Shown in pieces: positions 1 to 5,002 of a DNA stretch of 5,002 nt (positions within the stretch are counted from its first letter, which is position 1; every line of letters begins with the position of its first letter). The DNA comes from CG1-02-35-72 sp045046885 (GTDB taxonomy: Bacteria > Bacteroidota > Bacteroidia > Flavobacteriales > Flavobacteriaceae). The translations under genes and the position numbers were made by a program. The stretch lies in the NCBI GenBank assembly GCA_045046885.1, contig JASFYX010000042.1:1-5002 (forward strand), read 5' to 3'. The notes beneath the pieces were generated by a model. The model was not told the DNA's origin. It made no database searches and saw nothing but the letters and a program-made list of their open reading frames with translations.

Positions 1-2
1 AA

Positions 3-44
3 GCGCAAACACTTTCTATCACTTACACTTTATCAGACGACTAA
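3..44 (+). CDS. Possible C-terminal tail of a gene entering from the left edge (partial)
   Basis: The third forward frame is open from the window edge and ends in TAA at 42-44, giving the tail AQTLSITYTLSDD. Its alternating polar and hydrophobic pattern could be a terminal beta strand. The stop lies 33 bases before a strong hairpin terminator, as expected for a + strand gene ending here. The other two forward frames are also open from the edge, stopping at 56-58 and 61-63, so the frame choice is a judgement and the stretch might be untranslated. No function can be assigned from 13 residues. Confidence 0.3.
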   Translation, partial: AQTLSITYTLSDD

Positions 45-77
45 ACATTCACCCCTGAAATAAATCAACTGAACTTT

Positions 78-111
78 AAAAAGCTTCTCTAAATTAGAGA
101 AGCTTTTTTTT
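78..111. terminator. Bidirectional intrinsic terminator between convergent genes
   Basis: A perfect 14-bp stem pairs 78-91 with 95-108 around a three-base loop. Its core is AAGCTTCTCT / AGAGAAGCTT. On the + strand the stem runs into eight consecutive T (104-111), the standard Rho-independent arrangement, so it would end whatever gene enters from the left. On the minus strand the same hairpin is followed by five T, so it can also end the glpQ transcript. The glpQ stop codon (TAA, read from 112 to 110) lies at the edge of this tract, leaving almost no 3' untranslated sequence before the hairpin. Confidence 0.85.
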
Positions 112-1114
112 ATTGTTCTAAAAATTTCACAGCTTTATCGGGAAAGTCGGTAAAAACACCATCTAATTGGGCTTTGTTAAAACCTAAATCCAATAAAAAA
201 TCAAACGATGGTAAACCTTCCAGTTGGTCAGCTCTAAAAGTATAAGCGTGAACCACCATTCCTAATTCGTGTGCCTTTTTTACATAATCGTTAAATACTA
301 TTTTCCCTGTTTTTAAATCGGCACTTTTAATGAGTTGTTTAAAATAAGGGCCTACGCCATCGGCATATTTGGCGTATTCTGCCAACTTAGCGTTTTGCTC
401 TTTAAATTCAGTTAGCTGCACCAAAAACAAATTGCTTTTTAATGCTGTGCGAATACGTTTTAATTCGGTAGTGTCAAAACACTGTAAAATACACTTATCT
501 TTTTTGGTTTTATAACCGTAATCTGACAATACTTTTAAAACAATTTTAGAAATGTCCTTACCGCTTTCGCGATGAAATTTTGGTGCTTTAATTTCGGGAT
601 AAATACCCATGTTATTTCCTGTACTTTTATTAAGACCTTGAATCATTTCAATCTCATCTTGCAAACTGTGCAATTTAAAATGGCTTTTATTTATAGGGAA
701 ACGTCCTTTAAAAACGGCTTGCCCTGTTTTAGTGTCAAATCGTTCTGTAACATTAAGTTGTAAAAGTTCATTGTAAGTGAAATCTATGACATAATATTTA
801 CCATCTTCTCTTCTACGCAACGGAAAAACCTTAGCTACATCAGTAACATCGTCAAGGTAAATATCATGAATTACAACAGGCACATCATCTTTACTCAAAA
901 CAATATCTTGCTCTAAATAATCGGGATGCATAGCATAAGCCAAAGCTTTGGCAGCCAAAGTGTGTTCGGGCAAATAACCCGAAGCGCCTCGGTGTGCGAT
1001 GACAATTTTTTTGGGTTTCATAATTTTTGTTTCAGGTGTTTTAGTTTGGCAAGACATCAGTATAGATACCAATAGCAATATTTTAAATTTACTCATATAA
1101 ATAATCTTTTTCAT
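110..1114 (-). CDS. glpQ: Glycerophosphodiester phosphodiesterase GlpQ, lipoprotein
   Basis: Hydrolyses glycerophosphodiesters (deacylated phospholipids such as glycerophosphocholine) to sn-glycerol 3-phosphate and an alcohol, outside the inner membrane. The 334-residue product follows E. coli periplasmic GlpQ (as I recall it) almost end to end. Visible family residues are H41-R42-G43, the E50-H51-T52 segment, the likely metal ligands E68 and D70, H83-D84, E174 in YPEIKAP, QCFD at 211-214 and the C-terminal FTDFPDKAVKFL. It is about 24 residues shorter than E. coli GlpQ, mainly through a shorter loop near 235-245. The N-terminus is a lipoprotein signal: basic start, hydrophobic core 10-20, lipobox L-M-S-C with C22 as the lipidated cysteine, much like Haemophilus protein D. 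Two starts fit. The ATG at 1114 overlaps the upstream gene by 26 bases; the ATG at 1096 (residue 7) overlaps by 8 and still leaves a complete signal. The overlap implies co-transcription and coupled translation with the membrane-protein gene upstream. Confidence 0.93.
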   Translation of the reverse strand: MKKIIYMSKFKILLLVSILMSCQTKTPETKIMKPKKIVIAHRGASGYLPEHTLAAKALAYAMHPDYLEQDIVLSKDDVPVVIHDIYLDDVTDVAKVFPLRRREDGKYYVIDFTYNELLQLNVTERFDTKTGQAVFKGRFPINKSHFKLHSLQDEIEMIQGLNKSTGNNMGIYPEIKAPKFHRESGKDISKIVLKVLSDYGYKTKKDKCILQCFDTTELKRIRTALKSNLFLVQLTEFKEQNAKLAEYAKYADGVGPYFKQLIKSADLKTGKIVFNDYVKKAHELGMVVHAYTFRADQLEGLPSFDFLLDLGFNKAQLDGVFTDFPDKAVKFLEQ

Positions 1115-2282
1115 TTAGTTTTTGATACTTTCCTTTTTTGTAAATCAAAAAAGAAATAGGGTACCGCCTCTTATCGTCAAAACGGTGCATGTACTTTATT
1201 GTTTGTTTAATAGTTGTTTTATTTAGATTAAACGGAATATTGAGTTCGGCTATTGTCCAATGATAAAAACTTATAACACGTTGATCTTTTATAACACCGA
1301 GTTCTTTAAATACTTTGGGATACAAATTAAAAACATAGGGTTTTAAATTGGGTTGTGCTGTATCTAAATCGGCTTTATTAAGCACGGCAAAAATATAGGT
1401 ATCGTTACCTGTGTATAGTTTAAACGAAGCATAATTATGCCACAAACCAATAATGTTAAAAGCGGGCATAATCCAAACCAAAATAGCCATTAAATAAACA
1501 GAAAAATCTTTTTTAATACTACTAGCCGTATAATTGTTGGGTGATTTATAAAATAAAAACCACACAGAAATAAGCATGGCCACATTCCAAGGAATCACAA
1601 CACCATTGTAATTAATGCCCATAGGACTGAGGTACATTAAAATAAAAATATGGGTAAGTGAAGCTAAAACAATGGCTGTATTGCGATAACGTTTTGTAAA
1701 CAATCCTATCCCCACAGCTATTTCTATCAGTGGTACCAAATAGCCCAAATAGCTCAATTTATACACTACCGCATTGTTTTCTATCCCTATTAAACTAACA
1801 ATTTTTAAAGCTATTTTATATGAGAAAACATTGGGGAAATAAGGATTTAATTTAAGAGCCCCGGCCCAAAAATAAGAGCCTGCCAAAATTATTTGTAATA
1901 TGAGTAGCCCTTTATTATGCCTGTTTTTTTTATCAAACAAGAAGGCTAAAAAAAACAAAATATACATATAAACCCAAGGTTGCCAGCGCATATAATCTTC
2001 TATTAACAACAAAAAGGTCAAACCCAAAATACCGTAATAAAATATTTTTTTTTGCCATAATAACGATGCTAAAAGAACGCCTATTAAAGCTATCGTCATA
2101 AACAGTGAAGCTGTCTGTGGTATTTGCGGCAAATTGTTAAAAACCTTAATTGTAGGAAAAGAATGATGTCCCGTCCATAACCTAAAAGAGAGCAAAAGGC
2201 CAAAAAGCATAAAAAAAGATGTCACTATTTTAATAAACTTCAGTCTTTTTTCTACAGACATGTTTTTAAGTTTAGCTAACAT
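1089..2282 (-). CDS. Polytopic membrane protein, HTTM/DoxX-like (vitamin K carboxylase-like membrane domain)
   Basis: A 397-residue integral membrane protein with about eight or nine hydrophobic segments, near 18-34, 58-76, 80-96, 103-117, 124-140, 179-196, 203-219, 228-246 and 262-280. A mostly soluble, basic C-terminal part of about 115 residues follows. Motifs are RWQPWVYMY (99-107), YFWAGALKLNPYF (137-149), PLIEIAVGIGLF (184-195), H211 near SPMGINYN, and PWNVAM (231-236). This pattern matches, from memory, a family in Bacteroidota labelled HTTM or DoxX-like. The YFWAG..KLN stretch resembles the YFIAG..KLD segment of vitamin K-dependent gamma-carboxylase, placing K144 near that enzyme's proposed catalytic lysine. 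The substrate and activity are unknown. It is first in a two-gene unit and overlaps glpQ. The start at 2282 gives the longest form; an ATG at residue 8 (codon 2259-2261) is a reasonable alternative. Confidence 0.75.
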   Translation of the reverse strand: MLAKLKNMSVEKRLKFIKIVTSFFMLFGLLLSFRLWTGHHSFPTIKVFNNLPQIPQTASLFMTIALIGVLLASLLWQKKIFYYGILGLTFLLLIEDYMRWQPWVYMYILFFLAFLFDKKNRHNKGLLILQIILAGSYFWAGALKLNPYFPNVFSYKIALKIVSLIGIENNAVVYKLSYLGYLVPLIEIAVGIGLFTKRYRNTAIVLASLTHIFILMYLSPMGINYNGVVIPWNVAMLISVWFLFYKSPNNYTASSIKKDFSVYLMAILVWIMPAFNIIGLWHNYASFKLYTGNDTYIFAVLNKADLDTAQPNLKPYVFNLYPKVFKELGVIKDQRVISFYHWTIAELNIPFNLNKTTIKQTIKYMHRFDDKRRYPISFLIYKKGKYQKLNEKDYLYE

Positions 2283-2304
2283 AAAGTGTATCTTTTTAAC
2301 ACCT

Positions 2305-2312
2305 TAAAGATA
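2305..2312 (-). promoter_or_regulatory. Candidate -7 element for the membrane protein-glpQ unit
   Basis: Read on the minus strand this is TATCTTTA, matching the Bacteroidota -7 consensus TAnnTTTG in all but the last base. It lies 22 bases before the start codon at 2282, so a short leader is possible. I see no good TTG-type -33 element at the expected distance. Such near matches are common in AT-rich DNA. Confidence 0.25.
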
Positions 2313-2353
2313 AAACTTTTTGTAGTTTAGCCTTTCTTAAAATTAAAAAATAA

Positions 2354-2572
2354 ATGAAAACCTTTTTAAAACTTATTTTTTTAGGAGATGTTCTATTATT
2401 TATTTGGGGGTTTTATACCCAAAATACAATGCCAAATAGAGGGGCGCTTATTTTAGGAAGTGCCGTTTCTATAATGACATTTATCATTCTACCGCTTTTT
2501 CTTTACGTGCGTTATAAAGATAAAAAATTATCTGAATATTTATTTCCAAAAGACGATCCTAGAAAAAAATGA
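2354..2572 (+). CDS. Small two-helix membrane protein of unknown function
   Basis: A 72-residue protein that I do not recognise. Hydrophobic segments at about 5-22 and 30-52 are joined by a short polar loop (TQNTMPNRG), and a charged tail follows (YVRYKDKKLS to DDPRKK). The positive-inside rule therefore places both ends in the cytoplasm. The coding case rests on a clean ATG after an A-rich leader (2340-2353) typical of Bacteroidota, a coherent membrane-hairpin pattern, and a position that exactly fills the space between a divergent gene and a convergent one. No Shine-Dalgarno sequence or convincing promoter is visible in 2283-2353. It ends just before a long inverted repeat. It may be one of the many short conserved membrane proteins of flavobacteria. 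Confidence 0.7.
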   Translation: MKTFLKLIFLGDVLLFIWGFYTQNTMPNRGALILGSAVSIMTFIILPLFLYVRYKDKKLSEYLFPKDDPRKK

Positions 2573-2577
2573 CACCC

Positions 2578-2647
2578 GTCTATTCGAGCGCAGTCGAGAA
2601 TTATATCGTATTGGTAGATCAAACATCTCGACTGCGCTCGATGAGAC
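2578..2647. repeat. Long intergenic inverted repeat of the TCTCGACTGCGCTCGA type
   Basis: The left arm 2584-2599 (TCGAGCGCAGTCGAGA) and right arm 2626-2641 (TCTCGACTGCGCTCGA) are perfect reverse complements. After a two-base mismatch the pairing resumes for four bases (GTCT at 2578-2581, AGAC at 2644-2647), making 20 of 22 positions paired around a 26-base AT-rich spacer. The arms are far richer in G+C than the surrounding DNA. The element occupies most of the 104-base gap between two convergent genes. I recall similar sequences dispersed between genes in flavobacterial genomes, so a REP-like repeat is the likeliest reading. A transcript could fold into a strong hairpin in either direction, but neither arm runs directly into a T tract, so it is not a classic intrinsic terminator. 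It could still block 3' exonucleases or slow polymerase. Confidence 0.8.
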
Positions 2648-2676
2648 AAATATTATCATCCAAAAAAGTAAAACGT

Positions 2677-3126
2677 TTATTTAAGCTTGCGTTGAAGTTC
2701 AAAAAACCGAAGTATTATCTCACTGCATTCCGTTTCTAAAACACCTTTTACAACTTTTGTTTTAGGATGAATAGGCACATTGTTTTTTAAAAAACCTCTT
2801 TTTTCATCAGATGCGCCATAAACTATTTTACCTATTTGCGCCCAAAAACTAGCCCCGGCACACATACAACAAGGTTCTAACGTAACATAAAGTGTACATT
2901 TTTGTAAATACTTACTTCCTAAATAATTCGAAGCAGCCGTAAATACTTGCATTTCGGCATGAGCCGTTACATCTGTTAAAGTTTGCGTAAGATTATGCGC
3001 ACGTGCAATTATGGTATTATTACAAGTTATGACGGCTCCTACTGGGACTTCATTTTTATCAAAAGCTGCTTGTGCCTCGCGTAAAGCACACTTCATAAAA
3101 TAGGTATCATCAAAAGGTTTTATCAT
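2677..3126 (-). CDS. tadA: tRNA-specific adenosine deaminase TadA
   Basis: Zinc-dependent cytoplasmic deaminase that converts wobble A34 of tRNA-Arg(ACG) to inosine so one tRNA reads several CGN codons; the gene is essential in E. coli. The 149-residue protein has the cytidine/deoxycytidylate deaminase fold motifs. H56-A57-E58 supplies a zinc ligand and the proton-shuttling glutamate, and P85-C86-C87-M88-C89-A90-G91 supplies the other two zinc cysteines. N45 sits where TadA proteins place a nucleobase-contacting asparagine. EVPVGAV (26-32), TLEP (82-85) and the HPKT segment near 120-123 are typical of bacterial TadA; guanine or cytosine deaminases would differ here. The start at 3126 is supported because residues 8-32 align with the beginning of E. 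coli TadA, so M11 would be too short. It is divergent from dxs, with 66 bases between start codons. Downstream it converges on the small membrane protein gene across the inverted repeat. Confidence 0.93.
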   Translation of the reverse strand: MIKPFDDTYFMKCALREAQAAFDKNEVPVGAVITCNNTIIARAHNLTQTLTDVTAHAEMQVFTAASNYLGSKYLQKCTLYVTLEPCCMCAGASFWAQIGKIVYGASDEKRGFLKNNVPIHPKTKVVKGVLETECSEIILRFFELQRKLK

Positions 3127-3130
3127 ATAA

Positions 3131-3138
3131 CAAAGATA
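3131..3138 (-). promoter_or_regulatory. Candidate -7 promoter element of tadA
   Basis: Read on the minus strand this is TATCTTTG, an exact match to the Bacteroidota -7 consensus TAnnTTTG. It ends only four bases before the tadA ATG, so transcription would begin at or very near the start codon. A matching TTG-type -33 element about 19 bases upstream is not evident, which lowers confidence. Confidence 0.45.
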
Positions 3139-3162
3139 GGGTAAAAACTGTTTTGGTCTTTT

Positions 3163-3187
3163 TAAAATGATAATTATTGTACTTTTA
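3163..3187 (+). promoter_or_regulatory. Candidate dxs promoter element with an adjoining AT-rich near-palindrome
   Basis: TACTTTTA at 3180-3187 matches TAnnTTTG in all but the last base and lies five bases before the dxs ATG. A TTTG at 3152-3155 could serve as a -33 element, but the 24-base gap is longer than usual. Just upstream, 3163-3181 contains ATGATAATTATTGT, centred on the palindrome ATAATTAT (3170-3177). By eye it shares about 14 of 19 positions with the classical Fur box. Either signal could be chance in sequence this AT-rich. Confidence 0.25.
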
Positions 3188-3192
3188 CATCG

Positions 3193-4980
3193 ATGAAAAT
3201 GGCTTTACTCAATCAAATTAATACCCCTGCTGATTTAAGGATAATTCCGAAGGAAAAACTACCGCAATTGGCCAAAGAATTACGTCAATTTATTATTGAT
3301 ATTGTCGCTGTAAAAGAAGGTCATTTGGGGGCTAGTTTGGGCGTAGTTGAGTTAACAATCGCCCTACATTATGTGTTTAATACACCCGACGATTTATTGG
3401 TTTGGGATGTAGGACATCAAGCCTACGGGCACAAAATTTTAACAGGGCGCCGCGCTGTTTTTAATACAAATAGGCAGATGGGAGGCTTGAGTGGTTTTCC
3501 AAAAATAAGTGAAAGTATATTTGACACTTTTGGTGTAGGTCATGCTTCAACTTCCATATCGGCTGCTTTGGGTATGGCCATTGCTTCATCACTTAAAGGC
3601 GATACAGAAAAACAACATATTGCTGTAATTGGCGATGCTAGTATTGCAAGCGGGATGGCTTTTGAAGGGCTGAATCATGCGGGGGTTACCAACGTGAATT
3701 TGTTAATTATTTTAAACGATAACACTATGGGGATTGACCCAAGTGTGGGGGCCTTAAAAAATTATTTAACAAATATTAAAACTGATAAACGCGTTAGAAA
3801 GCACAATATTATTGAGGCGCTAAACTTTGATTATTCAGGCCCCATTGACGGACACGATTTAAATGCGCTTATAAACGAATTAGAGCGTTTAAAAAAGGTG
3901 AAAGGGCCTAAATTTTTACACGTAATAACTACAAAAGGCAAGGGTTTAAAAAAGGCCGAACAAAATCAGACGACCTATCATGCACCGGGTAAATTTGACT
4001 CCCAAACAGGCGAACAACTCAAAGATTCTCAAGCTAATTTAGCGGCAAAATACCAAGATGTTTTTGGTCTTACACTTTTAGAATTAGCTAAAAAAAATAA
4101 AAAAATTGTAGGTGTAACAGCCGCTATGCCTACCGGAACATCATTAAAATATTTACTAGATGAAATCCCCGAAAGGGCTTTTGATGTGGGTATTGCCGAA
4201 CAACATGCGGTTACTTTATCGGCCGGTATGGCTACACAAGGCTTAACCGTTTTTTGTGCTATTTATTCAACTTTTTTACAACGCGCCTATGACCAGATAA
4301 TACACGATGTGGCCTTGCAAAAATTACCCGTTATTTTCTGTATAGACCGTGCGGGCATTGTAGGCGAAGACGGACCAACACATCATGGTGTGTTTGATTT
4401 AGCTTATTTAAACTTGATTCCTGATTTTATAATTTTTGCCCCTTTAAACGCTATAGACTTGCGCAATATGTTATATACGGCGCAATTAGGAAACCTAAAT
4501 CAACCTTTAGCCATACGTTATCCACGTGGCCACAGTACAGTTAAAAATTGGCAATTACCTTTTAAAGAAATAACTATAGGCAAAGGAATTTGTATTAAAG
4601 AAGGAACAGATTTAGCTATTTTAAGCATAGGTACAATTGGCTTAGAAGTTATAAAATCCTTATCGGATTTAAATCTCAATATCCAGCAAAAAGTGGCTCA
4701 TTACGATATGCGTTTTGTAAAACCATTAGACAAAATTTTATTGATGGAAATATTTAAATCATTTAAAAATATCATCACTATTGAGGATGGTGTTTTAAAA
4801 GGAGGGTTTGGTTCTGCTGTACTAGTGTTTGCTAACGAACAAAAGTTTGATACTCCTAAAATTACTTGTTTGGGTATTCCCGATGAATTTGTTACACACG
4901 GTAAAATAAAGGAACTCCACAGCAAAATAGGGCTTGATAAAAAGTCTTTAAAAGAAATAATCTTAAAAAAATTGACATAA
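3193..4980 (+). CDS. dxs: 1-deoxy-D-xylulose-5-phosphate synthase (Dxs)
   Basis: Cytoplasmic thiamine diphosphate enzyme that condenses pyruvate with glyceraldehyde 3-phosphate, releasing CO2. This is the first step of the MEP isoprenoid pathway and also feeds thiamine and pyridoxal synthesis. The 595-residue protein is complete, slightly shorter than E. coli Dxs (620). The N-terminal ThDP-binding domain shows EGHLGASLG (42-50, H44), WDVGHQAYGHKILTGRR (71-87), and the GD...N cofactor/Mg motif at G147-D148 through N175. The central pyrimidine-binding domain has DVGIAEQHAV (331-340) with catalytic E336, YSTFLQRAYDQ (358-368), DRAGIVGEDGPTHHG (385-399) and RYPRG (442-446). The transketolase C-terminal domain (about 460-590) has EDGVLKGGFGSA (531-542). 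No key residue is missing; one small difference is I105 where E. coli has arginine (GFPKR). The ATG at 3193 lacks a Shine-Dalgarno; an ATG two codons later is equally possible. It is divergent from tadA and followed immediately by a hairpin. Confidence 0.97.
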   Translation: MKMALLNQINTPADLRIIPKEKLPQLAKELRQFIIDIVAVKEGHLGASLGVVELTIALHYVFNTPDDLLVWDVGHQAYGHKILTGRRAVFNTNRQMGGLSGFPKISESIFDTFGVGHASTSISAALGMAIASSLKGDTEKQHIAVIGDASIASGMAFEGLNHAGVTNVNLLIILNDNTMGIDPSVGALKNYLTNIKTDKRVRKHNIIEALNFDYSGPIDGHDLNALINELERLKKVKGPKFLHVITTKGKGLKKAEQNQTTYHAPGKFDSQTGEQLKDSQANLAAKYQDVFGLTLLELAKKNKKIVGVTAAMPTGTSLKYLLDEIPERAFDVGIAEQHAVTLSAGMATQGLTVFCAIYSTFLQRAYDQIIHDVALQKLPVIFCIDRAGIVGEDGPTHHGVFDLAYLNLIPDFIIFAPLNAIDLRNMLYTAQLGNLNQPLAIRYPRGHSTVKNWQLPFKEITIGKGICIKEGTDLAILSIGTIGLEVIKSLSDLNLNIQQKVAHYDMRFVKPLDKILLMEIFKSFKNIITIEDGVLKGGFGSAVLVFANEQKFDTPKITCLGIPDEFVTHGKIKELHSKIGLDKKSLKEIILKKLT

Positions 4981-5002
4981 AAAAAGAGGCTTTAAAGCCT
5001 CT
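4981..5002 (+). terminator. Intrinsic terminator of dxs, cut by the window edge
   Basis: AGAGGC (4985-4990) pairs perfectly with GCCTCT (4997-5002) around TTTAAA; the whole 18 bases form a perfect palindrome. It begins directly after the dxs stop codon and is preceded by an A run (4979-4985). The expected T tract would lie beyond the window, so the terminator assignment is incomplete, but position and shape fit well. Confidence 0.7.

Noticed and set aside
1..63. Tails in the first (stop 61-63) and second (stop 56-58) forward frames
   Set aside because: Both are open from the edge but look less protein-like and stop close to the hairpin. The third frame was preferred, with low confidence; none can be proven from this length.
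572..763. 63-codon open frame on the + strand
   Set aside because: It lies entirely within glpQ on the opposite strand, whose protein is well conserved, and its own translation shows no recognisable pattern.
2283..2353. Divergent promoter for the 72-residue protein
   Set aside because: TAGTTTAG at 2323-2330 is one base off the -7 consensus, but no -33 partner fits and such octamers are frequent in this AT-rich stretch.
2573..2676. Inverted repeat read as a standard Rho-independent terminator for both convergent genes
   Set aside because: On the + strand no T run follows the right arm. On the minus strand the nearest T run (2563-2569 as A) is more than eight bases beyond the pairing. The 26-base loop is also large. 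A repeat with possible secondary effects is the safer call.
4701..4925. 74-codon open frame on the minus strand
   Set aside because: It is antisense to the conserved C-terminal domain of dxs and has no independent support.
1..5002. CRISPR array, tRNA/rRNA genes, insertion sequence, phage or defence genes
   Set aside because: Read on both strands, I found no regularly spaced repeats, no cloverleaf-like sequence, no transposase or integrase motifs and no defence domains. Gene content is housekeeping plus envelope proteins.

Overview
The window looks like ordinary chromosomal DNA from a member of the Bacteroidota, most likely a flavobacterium. It is AT-rich, and its start codons are preceded by A/T-rich stretches with no Shine-Dalgarno motif. 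One intergenic stretch carries a perfect TAnnTTTG promoter element, and a TCTCGACTGCGCTCGA-type inverted repeat of a kind I recall from flavobacterial intergenic regions is present. The protein sequences (TadA, Dxs) also read as Bacteroidota-like. No database search was possible, so the taxon is an inference.

Layout. Positions 1-77 hold the tail of something entering from the left (perhaps the last codons of a + strand gene). It is followed by a strong, probably bidirectional hairpin terminator (78-111) whose A/T tract contains the stop codon of the first complete gene. On the minus strand, 2282 down to 110, lies a two-gene overlapping unit. Its first gene is a polytopic membrane protein with HTTM/DoxX-like motifs, including a YFWAG..KLN segment reminiscent of vitamin K-dependent gamma-carboxylase. 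Its second gene is a GlpQ-type glycerophosphodiester phosphodiesterase made as a lipoprotein. A small two-helix membrane protein (2354-2572, +) diverges from this unit. Between it and the convergent tadA gene (2677-3126, -) is a 104-base gap filled by a long inverted repeat (2578-2647). tadA and dxs (3193-4980, +) are transcribed divergently from a 66-base spacer with closely packed promoter-like elements. dxs ends at a hairpin cut by the right edge.

How the genes work together. Dxs makes 1-deoxy-D-xylulose 5-phosphate for the MEP isoprenoid pathway and for thiamine and pyridoxal synthesis. TadA makes the wobble inosine of tRNA-Arg(ACG). These two are housekeeping neighbours with no obvious shared pathway. 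GlpQ recovers glycerol 3-phosphate from deacylated phospholipids in the periplasm. Its translational overlap with the HTTM/DoxX-like membrane protein is the only functional coupling the sequence itself suggests. I see no mobile element, CRISPR array, RNA gene or defence system. The points most worth a second look are the HTTM-like protein paired with glpQ, the long inverted repeat, and the possibly leaderless divergent tadA/dxs promoters.
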